Shown here piece after piece: positions 24,668 to 33,942 of a stretch of 33,959 bases of DNA. Location of the stretch: assembly GCA_002938205.1 (NCBI GenBank), contig PTKZ01000017.1:1-33959 (forward strand). The letters are read 5' to 3'. Source of the stretch: Alphaproteobacteria bacterium MarineAlpha5_Bin5 (lineage in GTDB: Bacteria; Pseudomonadota; Alphaproteobacteria; HIMB59; GCA-002718135). Position 1 is the stretch's first letter, and the number at the start of each line of letters is the position of its first letter. The position numbers and the translations under genes were made by a program. A model generated the notes under the pieces. The model worked only from the letters and a program-made list of their open reading frames with translations, ran no database searches and was not told the origin of the DNA.

Positions 24668-25328
24668 AAAAAAATTTTTTAAAAATTTTTTTATCCAACA
24701 AATTTTAGCATTTATGAGTTTTATTTACATTCGTTTAGTAGGACTTACTTCTAGTATAACCGAAATAAATAATAATATTCCTTTAAGTTTTTGGAAAAGT
24801 AAAAAACCTTTCATTTTAGCTTTTTGGCATAATCAATTAATGATGATAAGTTTTTGTTGGAAATCAAATAATAAAATTAATATTTTAGCATCAGGTCATA
24901 GTGATGGTCGTTTTGGAGCTATATTAGGTAATTATTTTAATCTTAATAATATTCAAACTTCTTCACACAATAATGCTATTTCACTAAAACCAATTTTTAC
25001 TTTACTTAAAGATTCTAATTACATTGGAATAACACCTGATGGACCAAGAGGCCCAAATCAAAAAGTCTCAGAAGGTATAATTAAAATTGCTAAAACTGCT
25101 AAAGTGCCTATAATTCCAATTGGATTTGCTGCTTCAAGTTTTAAAAAACTAAATTCATGGGATAAATTTATAATAACTTTGCCATTTTCAAAATGCATAT
25201 TTTATTGGGGGGATCCAATAGAAATACCAAAGGAAACTGATGAAAATAAAACTAAAGTTTATCAAAAACTTTTAGAAACAAAAATTAATGATTGTATTTT
25301 ATCTGCCCAAAGGCGCTTAAATGTATAG
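24657..25328 (+). CDS. DUF374 lysophospholipid acyltransferase-like protein
   Basis: A 223-residue protein with an N-terminal membrane anchor (about residues 10-30) and a DUF374 domain related to the PlsC-type acyltransferases. Conserved elements are LAFWHNQLMM (H58), the catalytic-like LASGHSDGRFGA (H81, D83), and ITPDGPRGP near 124-132. In alphaproteobacteria this family is found next to waaA and lpxK and is thought to act in lipid A or outer-membrane lipid acylation; no exact reaction can be assigned here. It overlaps msbA by 11 nt and waaA by 8 nt, so it is firmly inside the operon. Confidence 0.88.
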   Translation: MKFKKKFFKNFFIQQILAFMSFIYIRLVGLTSSITEINNNIPLSFWKSKKPFILAFWHNQLMMISFCWKSNNKINILASGHSDGRFGAILGNYFNLNNIQTSSHNNAISLKPIFTLLKDSNYIGITPDGPRGPNQKVSEGIIKIAKTAKVPIIPIGFAASSFKKLNSWDKFIITLPFSKCIFYWGDPIEIPKETDENKTKVYQKLLETKINDCILSAQRRLNV

Positions 25329-26556
25329 TGCATATAGGTTTATTACTTATTTATTTATTCCTATAATAATAATTAATATTTTTATTAGAATCTTAAAAAA
25401 CAAAGAAGATAAAAAAAGAATTAAAGAAAGATTTGGTAAATCAAGTTTAATAAAACCTATTGATAAAGAAATAATTTGGATACATACTGCAAGCGTTGGT
25501 GAATTCAAATCTTGTGATTATTTAATTAAAAAATATCATAAAGCATATTGTTTATTAGTAACGACTACAACCAAAACAGCTGCGGATTATGCTGAAAAAT
25601 ATTATAGTGATAAAATTATTCATCAATATGCTCCTTTTGATGTAATAATATGGATTAATAATTTTTTAAATTTTTGGAAACCAAAGCTTGTTATTTGGAT
25701 AGAATCAGATTTATGGCCTAATACACTGCTTAATATTAAAAAAAATAATATAAAATCAATATTACTGAATGCAAGAATTTCTCCAAAGTCTTTTAAAATT
25801 TGGAAAAAATTTTCATCATATTATAATAAAATATTAAATTCATTTTCATACATATTCGCTCAAAGTGCTGATGATCTAAAAAGAATTCAAAGTATAACAA
25901 ATACAAAAATTGAATATATTGGTAATTTAAAACTGACATTTAAAGAAAAAAAATATAAGACAAAAAATATAAACAGTAAAATTACTGTAATGATTGGAAG
26001 CACTCATAAAAAAGAAGAAGAGTTAATTATTCCAAATATAATAAATATTATTGATAAATTTAAAGATATTCAAATTTATATAGCTCCTCGTCACCCAGAA
26101 AGATCATTTGAAATTTTTAAGCTTTTAAAGAAAAATAAAATAAATGCTAATTTTGATAGTGATAAAATGCATAATAAAAATACATCTTTCATAATAATTG
26201 ATAGCTTTGGTAAAATGGAAGAATATTTTCTTAAAAGCGATATAGTTATACTTGGAGGATCTTTTACTAAAAATGGTGGCCATAATCCTATTGAACCTGC
26301 TAGAGCTGGATGTGCTTTAATTACAGGTCCTTACATATATAATTGGAATAATTTATATGATGATATGATTAATGCTAATGCTTGTTATAAAGTAAAAAAA
26401 CCTAATGAGATAGAAATGCATTTAAAAAAACTTATTACAAATAAAAAACTACTAGAAAAAATTAAACAAAATGCTTCAATTTTTTCTGAAAAAGATTTTT
26501 TTGATGAAAATAAATTAGTTCAAGTTATAAATAGAAATTTAAAACATCATGCTTAA
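25321..26556 (+). CDS. waaA: 3-deoxy-D-manno-octulosonic acid (Kdo) transferase
   Basis: A 411-residue inner-membrane-bound GT30 glycosyltransferase that adds Kdo to lipid IVA. It has an N-terminal hydrophobic anchor (about residues 8-24), the catalytic Glu in WIHTASVGEFKS (E61), and the C-terminal nucleotide-sugar segment GGSFTKNGGHNPIEPARAG with the conserved GGHN and EPA residues. YAPFDVIIWINNFLNFWKPK is also family-typical. Whether it adds one or two Kdo cannot be read from the sequence. It overlaps both neighbours by 8 nt, pointing to coupled translation. Confidence 0.96.
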   Translation: MYSAYRFITYLFIPIIIINIFIRILKNKEDKKRIKERFGKSSLIKPIDKEIIWIHTASVGEFKSCDYLIKKYHKAYCLLVTTTTKTAADYAEKYYSDKIIHQYAPFDVIIWINNFLNFWKPKLVIWIESDLWPNTLLNIKKNNIKSILLNARISPKSFKIWKKFSSYYNKILNSFSYIFAQSADDLKRIQSITNTKIEYIGNLKLTFKEKKYKTKNINSKITVMIGSTHKKEEELIIPNIINIIDKFKDIQIYIAPRHPERSFEIFKLLKKNKINANFDSDKMHNKNTSFIIIDSFGKMEEYFLKSDIVILGGSFTKNGGHNPIEPARAGCALITGPYIYNWNNLYDDMINANACYKVKKPNEIEMHLKKLITNKKLLEKIKQNASIFSEKDFFDENKLVQVINRNLKHHA

Positions 26557-27544
26557 GGCTCCAAAATTTTGGTACAAAAACAAAGATACATATTTATCAA
26601 ATACTTTATATCCACTTTCATTAATTTTTAGATTGGGAACAAAAATAAGGAATATTATTAGTATTCAAAAAAGTGCAAATTTACCAATTATTTGCATAGG
26701 TAATATAGTTGTTGGAGGTGCTGGCAAAACTCCTGTTGCTCTTAAAATTGGAAAAATGCTTAAACAAGGAGGTTATAATCCTCATTTTGTTTCTAAAGGT
26801 TATGGAGGTTTTGAAAAAAATAACACATTAATTCAGTCATGGCATTCTCCTAAAAGTGTTGGAGATGAATCACTTCTTCTATCAGAGGTATCTCCAACTT
26901 GGATTGGATTAGACAGAAATGAATCATTTAAACTTGCTAAAAATAAAGGGGCTGATTGTATAATTATGGATGATGGATTCCAAAATCCAACACTACAAAA
27001 AGACTATTCAATTATTGTAATAAACTCAGAACAAGGTTTTGGGAATAAAAGAGTAATGCCTTCAGGTCCATTAAGGGAAAGTATTACGAGAGGTATATCA
27101 CGAACTAATCTCGTTATTACTATTGGCGAAATAAATGAAGAAGTAAAAAGTAAAATTCCAAATAATATACCAATTATTAAATCAGAATTTAAGATAAATA
27201 ATGAACAAAAAATTTTTAAAGGTAAAAAAATTACTGCTTTCGCAGGAATAGCATTTCCTGAAAAATTTTTTAACTCTTTGAGAAATCAAAGGGCAAAAGT
27301 TATTAAAGAAATAACCTATCCAGATCACCATATATTTGAAGAAAATGATCTTTTAAGCCTGGCTGAAATAGCAAACAAAAATCAATCAATACTGGTTACA
27401 ACAAAAAAAGACTATATTAGAATTCCTAAATCATACAGATCTTTAGTGAATACACTTGATGGCGAAATAGAATTTGAAGATGAAAAATTAATATTTGAAA
27501 TATTAACTAATGTAATTGAAAATAAAATTAATTCTTCCGCATGA
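26549..27544 (+). CDS. lpxK: tetraacyldisaccharide 4'-kinase
   Basis: LpxK phosphorylates the 4' position of the tetraacylated disaccharide to give lipid IVA at the inner membrane. The P-loop is GNIVVGGAGKTPVA, with K60 and T61; the second key stretch is IIMDDGFQNPTLQKDYSIIV with DDGFQ, and MPSGPLRE follows. The N-terminal APKFWYK and PLSLIFRLG with a hydrophobic helix are usual. 331 residues is a normal length. The stop overlaps the ATG of the acyltransferase by 4 nt (ATGA). Together with waaA it shows that this organism makes Kdo-lipid A. Confidence 0.96.
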   Translation: MLKAPKFWYKNKDTYLSNTLYPLSLIFRLGTKIRNIISIQKSANLPIICIGNIVVGGAGKTPVALKIGKMLKQGGYNPHFVSKGYGGFEKNNTLIQSWHSPKSVGDESLLLSEVSPTWIGLDRNESFKLAKNKGADCIIMDDGFQNPTLQKDYSIIVINSEQGFGNKRVMPSGPLRESITRGISRTNLVITIGEINEEVKSKIPNNIPIIKSEFKINNEQKIFKGKKITAFAGIAFPEKFFNSLRNQRAKVIKEITYPDHHIFEENDLLSLAEIANKNQSILVTTKKDYIRIPKSYRSLVNTLDGEIEFEDEKLIFEILTNVIENKINSSA

Positions 27545-28419
27545 ATAAAAATGCATATTCTATTAAAGATATAATTGAATATTCGGTTCTTAGGTTTTTT
27601 TTAATTTTATTTAATTTATTACCTATAAAAATTTCAAGAAAAATTGGATCAAGAATTTTTTTATTTTTTGGAAAATTATCAAAATATCATTTAATTGCTA
27701 TACAAAATTGTAAAATAGTTTTTCCTGACCTGAAAAAAAAAGAGATAAATAGTATTATAAATAAAAGTTGGGAAAATTTAGGTCAAACAATCTTTGAATT
27801 AATAAAATTAAAGGCATTGTTTGAAGATAAAAAACTAATAAAAGTAATTGGCAAAGAAAACATTAAAGAAATAAAAAATAGAAACATTCCATCAATATAT
27901 ATTAGTATACATCATTCTAATTGGGAAATAGCTGTACCTTTGCTTGATAGGTTGGGTATTCATACTGGGGCAATTTACAGACATATAAATAATAGCCTTA
28001 TAGATAAACTTATATTTCAAAAAAGAAACGCTTCATTAATCTCTAAAAATAGTTTCTACACTCCAAAAGGGAAAAAGAGTGCAAAAGATATAATTGAAGG
28101 AATAAAAATAAATAAATCTATATTCTTGCTTATAGATCAAAAAGATTCTGCAGGAGAAAACATAAGTTTGTTTGGGAAAAATGCCAAAACTCAAATTGGT
28201 TTTTTAAAAATTGCTAGAAAATATAATATGCCTATTATTCCTATGCAAAATCAAAGATTAGAAAATGGGAAATTTGAAATTACTTTTCATAAACCTATAT
28301 ACAACAACAACAAAGCAATTAGTGATAAAACTACGATGTTAAATATCCATAAAATGATTGAGAAATGGATAAAATCAAAACCAGATCAATGGTTTTGGCA
28401 ACATAATCGATTTAATTAA
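27541..28419 (+). CDS. LpxL/HtrB-type lipid A late acyltransferase
   Basis: A 292-residue inner-membrane acyltransferase adding secondary acyl chains to Kdo-lipid A. It has an N-terminal membrane helix (about residues 14-30) and the HX4E catalytic dyad H124/E129 in SIHHSNWE, the form usual for LpxL and LpxM. LLIDQKDSAG and GFLKIARKYNMPIIPM are also family segments. I cannot choose between LpxL and LpxM or name the acyl donor. Last gene of the lipid A operon; its 3' end overlaps the convergent xseA by 8 nt. Confidence 0.92.
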   Translation: MNKNAYSIKDIIEYSVLRFFLILFNLLPIKISRKIGSRIFLFFGKLSKYHLIAIQNCKIVFPDLKKKEINSIINKSWENLGQTIFELIKLKALFEDKKLIKVIGKENIKEIKNRNIPSIYISIHHSNWEIAVPLLDRLGIHTGAIYRHINNSLIDKLIFQKRNASLISKNSFYTPKGKKSAKDIIEGIKINKSIFLLIDQKDSAGENISLFGKNAKTQIGFLKIARKYNMPIIPMQNQRLENGKFEITFHKPIYNNNKAISDKTTMLNIHKMIEKWIKSKPDQWFWQHNRFN

Positions 28420-29746
28420 TTTTTTTTATTTCAACTTCAATATTATTATCTGAAAGTTGTGCTTTTAAAACATCACTTTTTTGTAATAGTTTAGCACTTT
28501 TAATTAGTTTGTTTTTTTTAGTTAAAATTGAATAACCTTTTTTTAAATTTGTTGTTATTGAGTTTGCATTTAATATTCGAATTAATTTGTAAAATTTTTC
28601 ATTTTTAAAAGCAATTTTTTCATTTAATAATACATTTAAATTTTTATTTAAGTTTATAATCATATTTTTTCTTAAATAGATTAGATTCTTTGGTATTTTT
28701 AGTAATTGAGTTGTGTTGATAAAATTTTGCTGAATCTGCTCATTTTCTTTCTGAATTGTTCTTTCTAGATTATGAAAAATAAATTCTAACTTTTGATTAA
28801 AATTATTAATTATTAAATTAGGTGCTTTTAGTAATTTGATTAAGTTTTCGAAATTAAATTTATATGATTTAATTTGATTATTAATAATAAAATTTAGTCT
28901 TTGATCAGCATTATAAGTCATTTGTGCTAATTCAGATTTTAAAGGAACTGCTTTTTCTGCAGCTGCTGTTGGTGTAGATGCTCTTAAATCAGATACAAAA
29001 TCAATAATAGTAGTATCTGTTTCATGTCCTATTGCCGAAATAATTGGGATATTTGAATTATAAACTGAAATTGCCAATTTTTCATCATTAAAGGCCATCA
29101 AATCCTCAGTACTCCCACCACCTCTAGCTATAATAATAACACTAGGCTTTTCTTTGAAATTCATATTATTAAAACCTTTTATAGCTTCAATAATAGACAT
29201 TGCTGCATCAGTTCCTTGAACTGACACAGGCCACAAATCAATAGGTACTGAAAATCTATCTGAAATTCTATTTATTATATCATAAATTACTGAACCAGTA
29301 GGAGAAGTTATAACACCTATTTTATCAGGCAAAAAAGGAATTGATTTTTTATTTTCAATATTAAATAAACCTTTTGTTTTTAATTTTTTTTTCCTATCTT
29401 CAATTAACTTGAGCAATGCTCCTTCTCCTGCAATTTCTATCTTATCAATATCAATTTGATAAGTTGTTCTAAATTTTGACCATGTAGTGATTTTCCCAAT
29501 CAGAATAACTTCCATTCCAATTTCTGGAGAAAGCTGAAGAGATCTTTTTTTTTGTTCCCAAACTACCCCGCTTAAAATTGATTCTTCATCTTTTATTGTT
29601 AAATAAATCTGTCCTTTTGTAGCCTCTTTAATTTCAGATATTTCTCCCTTAATACGAACATAATCAAAATTGTTCTGAATAATTTGCTTAAATGCTCTGT
29701 TAAATTGAGTTACTTTATATTCTGGAATATTAGTACTATGATTCAT
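28412..29746 (-). CDS. xseA: exodeoxyribonuclease VII large subunit
   Basis: A 444-residue single-strand-specific exonuclease subunit. The N-terminal OB fold (about residues 10-105) is followed by the catalytic domain with GVITSPTG (144-151), ARGGGSTEDLMAFN (207-220) and GHETDTTIIDF (240-250), then RASTPTAAAE. A long helical, coiled-coil-like stretch (about 265-400) and a short C-terminal strand region (GYSILTKKNKLI) complete the family layout. The small subunit xseB is not in the window. It overlaps tadA by 11 nt and lpxL by 8 nt (convergent). Confidence 0.95.
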   Translation of the reverse strand: MNHSTNIPEYKVTQFNRAFKQIIQNNFDYVRIKGEISEIKEATKGQIYLTIKDEESILSGVVWEQKKRSLQLSPEIGMEVILIGKITTWSKFRTTYQIDIDKIEIAGEGALLKLIEDRKKKLKTKGLFNIENKKSIPFLPDKIGVITSPTGSVIYDIINRISDRFSVPIDLWPVSVQGTDAAMSIIEAIKGFNNMNFKEKPSVIIIARGGGSTEDLMAFNDEKLAISVYNSNIPIISAIGHETDTTIIDFVSDLRASTPTAAAEKAVPLKSELAQMTYNADQRLNFIINNQIKSYKFNFENLIKLLKAPNLIINNFNQKLEFIFHNLERTIQKENEQIQQNFINTTQLLKIPKNLIYLRKNMIINLNKNLNVLLNEKIAFKNEKFYKLIRILNANSITTNLKKGYSILTKKNKLIKSAKLLQKSDVLKAQLSDNNIEVEIKKIN

Positions 29747-30194
29747 TTCTTTTGTTTCTAAAAAAATTTTTTAATAAGTTTGCACTTTCTTCTTCCAATA
29801 TACCCCCATAAATTTGAGGCAAATAGATATTATTCCTTTTATATGCTATTCTTAACTTTTCAATCCCGCCTTTTTTTTCATCAAATGCACCGAAGTAGAT
29901 TGCGCTAATATGTGCTTCACTTATTGCAGCTGCACACATGACGCATGGCTCTAGAGTGATAAACAATGTTGTTTTATTTAAATATTTAGATTTAAGTTTT
30001 TCGCAAGCATTGTTTATTAAAATCAATTCACAATGCAAGATTGCATTGTTTCCATCATTAATTTTATTATGAGCCTTTGTAATAATTTTATTTGTTTCAT
30101 TATTTACCAAAACACCTCCTACTGGTACTTCATTATTTTTTAAAGCTATATTAGCTTCTTGCATTGCTACTTGCATAAAAAAATTAATGTTCAT
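29736..30194 (-). CDS. tadA: tRNA-specific adenosine deaminase TadA
   Basis: A 152-residue zinc deaminase converting A34 to inosine in tRNA-Arg(ACG). Zinc ligands are H54, C84 and C87 (LEPCVMCAAAI), and the proton shuttle is E56. The usual HAE core reads HCE here (residues 54-56). N-terminal EANIALKNNEVPVGGVLV is typical. It could also be a guanine or cytosine deaminase relative, but length and motif spacing favour TadA. Starts 37 nt from the divergent C26 peptidase and overlaps xseA at its 3' end. Confidence 0.92.
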   Translation of the reverse strand: MNINFFMQVAMQEANIALKNNEVPVGGVLVNNETNKIITKAHNKINDGNNAILHCELILINNACEKLKSKYLNKTTLFITLEPCVMCAAAISEAHISAIYFGAFDEKKGGIEKLRIAYKRNNIYLPQIYGGILEEESANLLKNFFRNKRNES

Positions 30195-30231
30195 ATAGTC
30201 AATATATCTATAAAATTATATTATTAGTATA

Positions 30232-30948
30232 ATGAAAAAACCTTTAATTGGAATTACTCTTGATTATGAGGAATCTGGAGGTTATTCTAAGTTTCCTTGG
30301 TATGCTATTCGTGAAAATTATTTAACAAGTTTACAGGTTTGCAATGCAATTCCCTTCCCAATTTTTCACGAAAAAAATTCTGTAGAAGAAATTTGCAACT
30401 TAATAGATGGTTTAATATTAACTGGTGGCAACTTTGATATTGATCCTGCTATTTATGGAGAAAAAAATTTAGACTCCAGAACCATAAAAGATAAACGTAC
30501 AGATTTTGAAATTTCTATTTTTAAGGAATTTTTCTATAAAAAAAAACCTATACTTGGAATTTGTGGAGGTGAGCAACTAATTAATGTTGCTTGTGGTGGT
30601 GATTTAATTCAAAACATTAAAACAAATAAAACCAAAATTATTAATCATGAACAATTAAATCCTCGCAGTGAAACAAGTCATAAAATATATATAAATAATA
30701 GAACCAAACTATCTAATATAATAAAAAAAAATGAAATTATGGTAAATAGTGCACATCATCAGGCTGTCAAAAGATTAGGAAAAAATTTAATTGTAACTGC
30801 TATATCAGAAGATAATATTATTGAAGCTATAGAACATAATGATCATCCTTGGTGTATTGGGGTGCAATGGCATCCAGAATTTTTAATTACAAATGAAGAT
30901 CGTTCTCTAATAAAAAATTTTGTTTCATTATCATCTTTAAATCTATAA
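30232..30948 (+). CDS. gamma-glutamyl-gamma-aminobutyrate hydrolase family protein (peptidase C26)
   Basis: A 238-residue class I glutamine amidotransferase-like hydrolase, as in PuuD. The triad is C111 (GICGGEQLINVACGG) with H214 and E216 (VQWHPEFL). The N-terminal PLIGITLDY and the GLILTGGNFDIDPAIYG segment are typical of peptidase C26. The family cleaves gamma-glutamyl amides such as gamma-Glu-GABA; the substrate here is unknown. The TAATG overlap couples it to the pseudouridine synthase gene. A TATAAT-like string lies immediately before its ATG, so transcription may begin very close to or at the start codon. Confidence 0.9.
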   Translation: MKKPLIGITLDYEESGGYSKFPWYAIRENYLTSLQVCNAIPFPIFHEKNSVEEICNLIDGLILTGGNFDIDPAIYGEKNLDSRTIKDKRTDFEISIFKEFFYKKKPILGICGGEQLINVACGGDLIQNIKTNKTKIINHEQLNPRSETSHKIYINNRTKLSNIIKKNEIMVNSAHHQAVKRLGKNLIVTAISEDNIIEAIEHNDHPWCIGVQWHPEFLITNEDRSLIKNFVSLSSLNL

Positions 30949-31631
30949 TGCGAATAGCAAAATATATTGCAAATGCGGGTTATTGCTCAAGACGTGATGC
31001 AGAAAAATTAATATTAAATAAAAAAGTTAAAATAAATAATATATTATGCGTTCATCCTAGTGAAAAAGTAACTAAAATAGATATTATAAAAATTGAAAAC
31101 AAATATATTAAATTAAATAAAAAGATTAGATTATGGAAACTTTACAAACCCATAAAATATATATGCTCTAATAAAGATCAAAAAAGAAGAAAATTAGTAT
31201 TTAGTTTAATTCCAAAAAACTTACCCAGATTGATAAGTATAGGTAGGTTGGATTTTATGAGTGAAGGACTTTTGCTTTTTACAAATAATGGTGATTTTGC
31301 AAGAAAATTAGAAATACCAAAATCAAATTATCAAAGAGTGTATAGAGTTTGTATAAGAGGAAGCATAGACAAAAATGATATTAGTAAGCTAAATCAAGGT
31401 ATAAAAATAAATAAAATCACATATAAAAAAATTCAAGCAAGAATAGAAAAAACTAAAAATCCTTTTACGTGGATTATTGTTAAACTTAAAGAAGGTAAAA
31501 ATAGAGAAATAAGGAAGATTTGTGATTATTTCTCATGGAATATAGTGAAGCTATTAAGAATTGAATATGGTCCTTACAAATTGACAAATTTAAAAGAAGG
31601 TAAAATTAAAGAAATAAAAAAAATTTATTAA
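30948..31631 (+). CDS. RsuA/RluB-family pseudouridine synthase
   Basis: A 227-residue rRNA pseudouridine synthase. An N-terminal S4 RNA-binding domain (MRIAKYIANAGYCSRRDAEK, residues 1-20, through about 50) is followed by the catalytic domain with D102 in SIGRLDFMSEGLLLFTNNGD and the KxYxV-like NYQRVYRVCIRG. The C-terminal GKNREIRKICDYF is typical. Its lack of an extended C-terminal tail suggests RluB- or RsuA-type without deciding between 23S and 16S targets. It shares a base with the preceding stop and is followed by rsmD after 1 nt. Confidence 0.92.
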   Translation: MRIAKYIANAGYCSRRDAEKLILNKKVKINNILCVHPSEKVTKIDIIKIENKYIKLNKKIRLWKLYKPIKYICSNKDQKRRKLVFSLIPKNLPRLISIGRLDFMSEGLLLFTNNGDFARKLEIPKSNYQRVYRVCIRGSIDKNDISKLNQGIKINKITYKKIQARIEKTKNPFTWIIVKLKEGKNREIRKICDYFSWNIVKLLRIEYGPYKLTNLKEGKIKEIKKIY

Positions 31632-31632
31632 T

Positions 31633-32193
31633 ATGATAAAAATCATTGGTGGTAATTTTAAAAAAACTAAACTACAAGTTCACGAAAAATTTGTAAGACC
31701 AACCTCAGCAATAAAAAGAGAGGCTATTTTTTCAATTTTAGAAAGTTATGCATATAAAAAATCACTAAATTTATATAGTAATAAGGCTATTCTCGATCTT
31801 TATGCCGGATCTGGTTCTGTTGGATTAGAAGCTATATCAAGAGGAATGAGTATGGGTTATTTCTTTGAAAAAGAAACAGAACTTATAAGTATATTAAATA
31901 AAAATTGTTTAAAAATTTGCAATAAAAAACAATTTAAAATTATTAATAATGATGCTAAAAATTTATTTAATACAAATTTCTCTTTACCTATTTCGATTAT
32001 TTTTATTGATCCCCCTTACAAAAAAATTGATATAAATAGTATTTTAAAAATTGTTATTAATAAAAAAATAAAAAATAATGACACCATAATTGTTATTGAG
32101 ACTCATATTGATGAAAATTTATCTATTCCTATAAAATTAAAAATCATTAATAAAAAATCTTACGGAAAAACAACTTTATTATTTTTAAATTAA
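31633..32193 (+). CDS. rsmD: 16S rRNA (guanine(966)-N(2))-methyltransferase
   Basis: RsmD methylates G966 of 16S rRNA using SAM. This 186-residue protein has the SAM-binding motif LDLYAGSGSVGLEAISRG (about residues 54-71) and the N2-methyltransferase catalytic motif DPPY (126-129). The N-terminal IIGGNFKKTKL and RPTSAIKREAIFSIL are diagnostic. It directly follows an rRNA pseudouridine synthase, forming an rRNA-modification pair. The last 4 nt overlap the convergent pgi stop. Confidence 0.95.
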   Translation: MIKIIGGNFKKTKLQVHEKFVRPTSAIKREAIFSILESYAYKKSLNLYSNKAILDLYAGSGSVGLEAISRGMSMGYFFEKETELISILNKNCLKICNKKQFKIINNDAKNLFNTNFSLPISIIFIDPPYKKIDINSILKIVINKKIKNNDTIIVIETHIDENLSIPIKLKIINKKSYGKTTLLFLN

Positions 32194-33401
32194 CTTAAAT
32201 ATTGTTTAGTTAATTTCTTACCTGCTTCTACAGCTGGTTGATTAAAAGGATCAACTCCAAAATAAATACATGTAGCAACTGTTTCGACAATGCTAGCAGC
32301 CATTAATTCTCCAATTCTTTTTTCATCAATAATTTCAATAAAAATTTCTCTAAATTTAATATTTTTTGAATTAAATACATCTAATGTAGATTGTTGCTCT
32401 GCTTGCATTAAGTCACCCATTTTTCTATTAACAAGATAATTTACTTCTGCAGAAATCATAATATCATTATTTACATGCAGACCTTTTTTTGAGTGATTTG
32501 TAGTTATAAATGTAAAAAATTTATCCTTCGGTCCATCTAAATACAATTGAAGTTGACTATGTTGATCGGTTGCACCTATAGAGTGAATAGGTGTTATACC
32601 TTGATTTTTTTTACCAATGCTTTCAGCCCAAAGTTGTAAATACCACTTACCAAAATAGTAAAGTGAATCAGAATAAGTCATTAAAACACTTGATAATAAA
32701 TTTAGATTATTTTGATATTTAAATAATTGACCAATTTTATAATATTGCTCATTTTCTAATGCATTTTTAACTTTGTTAGCTCCTTCATAAATGTTTTTTA
32801 CATTTAGGCCAGCAATTATTGCAGGCACCATGCCAACATTTGAAAAAACAGAATACCTACCCCCAATATCTTTTTTATGCTCTAATAATAAACAGTTATA
32901 TTTTTTTGCAATATTAAATAATGGAGAATTATAAAATTCTGTAATGATTAATGTATTTTTATAAAAATTTTCTAATTCATTATCTTGAGAAGCAAGCTCA
33001 GCTATAGAACCAAACTGAAATAATGTTTCAGGTGTTTTTCCAGATTTTGAAATTACTATAAAGGCAGTAGAATTAAAATCAATATTACTAAATGATCTTT
33101 GAAAAGAATTTGGATCTATATTATCATAAAATAACAAATTACTATTCTCTTTGATACTAACATTAATCAATGCTCTTGCTCCAAGATTAGATCCTCCTGT
33201 ACCGAAAACAACAAATGTTTTTTTGCCTTTCATAAAATCTTTAGTGATACTTATTATTTCGTTTAATAATTCTGTATCCGAAGTAATATTTAATGCTGGT
33301 AGGTTATTGCAAATTGAAAAAATATTTTCATTAATTTCAATTATGTTTTGCGGTAATTTTAATTCATTTTGAAAATCTAAATTATTAAATTTAATCTGCA
33401 T
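32190..33401 (-). CDS. pgi: glucose-6-phosphate isomerase (short form)
   Basis: Interconverts glucose-6-phosphate and fructose-6-phosphate. Recognised by the SIS-fold phosphate site FGTGGSNLGARAL and ISKSGKTPETL, then GGRYSVFSNVG with the catalytic Arg, WAESIGKKNQG with the catalytic Glu, GATDQHSQLQLYLDG with the His, and the C-terminal QPAVEAGKKL with the catalytic Lys. At 403 residues it is far shorter than E. coli Pgi (about 550) and nearer the compact Bacillus-like form; all core motifs remain, so it is a compact variant rather than a truncation. The ATG follows the bamF-like stop by 7 nt on the same strand. Confidence 0.94.
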   Translation of the reverse strand: MQIKFNNLDFQNELKLPQNIIEINENIFSICNNLPALNITSDTELLNEIISITKDFMKGKKTFVVFGTGGSNLGARALINVSIKENSNLLFYDNIDPNSFQRSFSNIDFNSTAFIVISKSGKTPETLFQFGSIAELASQDNELENFYKNTLIITEFYNSPLFNIAKKYNCLLLEHKKDIGGRYSVFSNVGMVPAIIAGLNVKNIYEGANKVKNALENEQYYKIGQLFKYQNNLNLLSSVLMTYSDSLYYFGKWYLQLWAESIGKKNQGITPIHSIGATDQHSQLQLYLDGPKDKFFTFITTNHSKKGLHVNNDIMISAEVNYLVNRKMGDLMQAEQQSTLDVFNSKNIKFREIFIEIIDEKRIGELMAASIVETVATCIYFGVDPFNQPAVEAGKKLTKQYLS

Positions 33402-33408
33402 TTACTAT

Positions 33409-33942
33409 TTAAAAGAAAAAGAATTTTTTTCTTTTTTTTGTTTTTGGTTTTTCTTCTACTATTGGAGCGTCTTCTACTTCAGTAATTTCACCAGTAAGTA
33501 ATTGATTTCTTAAACGTTCAGATTCTTTAATAGAATCCAAAACTTCTGATTCTGTCTCCCATTCGTTTTGATAATTACTTGAAGATTTTTCATTAGCAAA
33601 ATTCTCATCAATTTGATTACGTATATTATTTTCAAGACTGTCTGCCTTCACTTCTTTCAAAATTTTTTCCATAGTTGAAGTTGATTCATCAGAATTTAAC
33701 TTAGAGTCATCCAATCCAAATAAAATTTCTTTAGCTAATTCTTTTTCTGTATCTTCAATATTTTTTGAAGCTAACTGTTCTGGTGGCAACAGATTAAAAT
33801 CCGGAGGTATTACAAGTGGAGGATTTTCAATAACCTGATACTCATCTATTGATTTGCGATTAACTCCAGCGCTTTCTCTTACAGATGAGCAAGAAACTAA
33901 AAAAACTTGAGAAAAAATTAATATTAAAAAAAAATTTTTCAT
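33409..33942 (-). CDS. DUF3035/BamF-type outer-membrane lipoprotein
   Basis: A 177-residue lipoprotein. The signal peptide ends in the lipobox LVSC with lipidated C18. The conserved motif NPPLVIPPDFNLLPP (residues 40-54) marks the DUF3035/BamF family, associated with the BAM outer-membrane protein assembly machine in alphaproteobacteria and resembling the N-terminal motif of BamC. The rest is acidic, Ser-, Asn- and Glu-rich and probably disordered, ending in a basic KTKKRKK tract and a run of Phe. ATG at 33942, 17 nt from the window edge. pgi follows after 7 nt. Confidence 0.85.
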   Translation of the reverse strand: MKNFFLILIFSQVFLVSCSSVRESAGVNRKSIDEYQVIENPPLVIPPDFNLLPPEQLASKNIEDTEKELAKEILFGLDDSKLNSDESTSTMEKILKEVKADSLENNIRNQIDENFANEKSSSNYQNEWETESEVLDSIKESERLRNQLLTGEITEVEDAPIVEEKPKTKKRKKFFFF

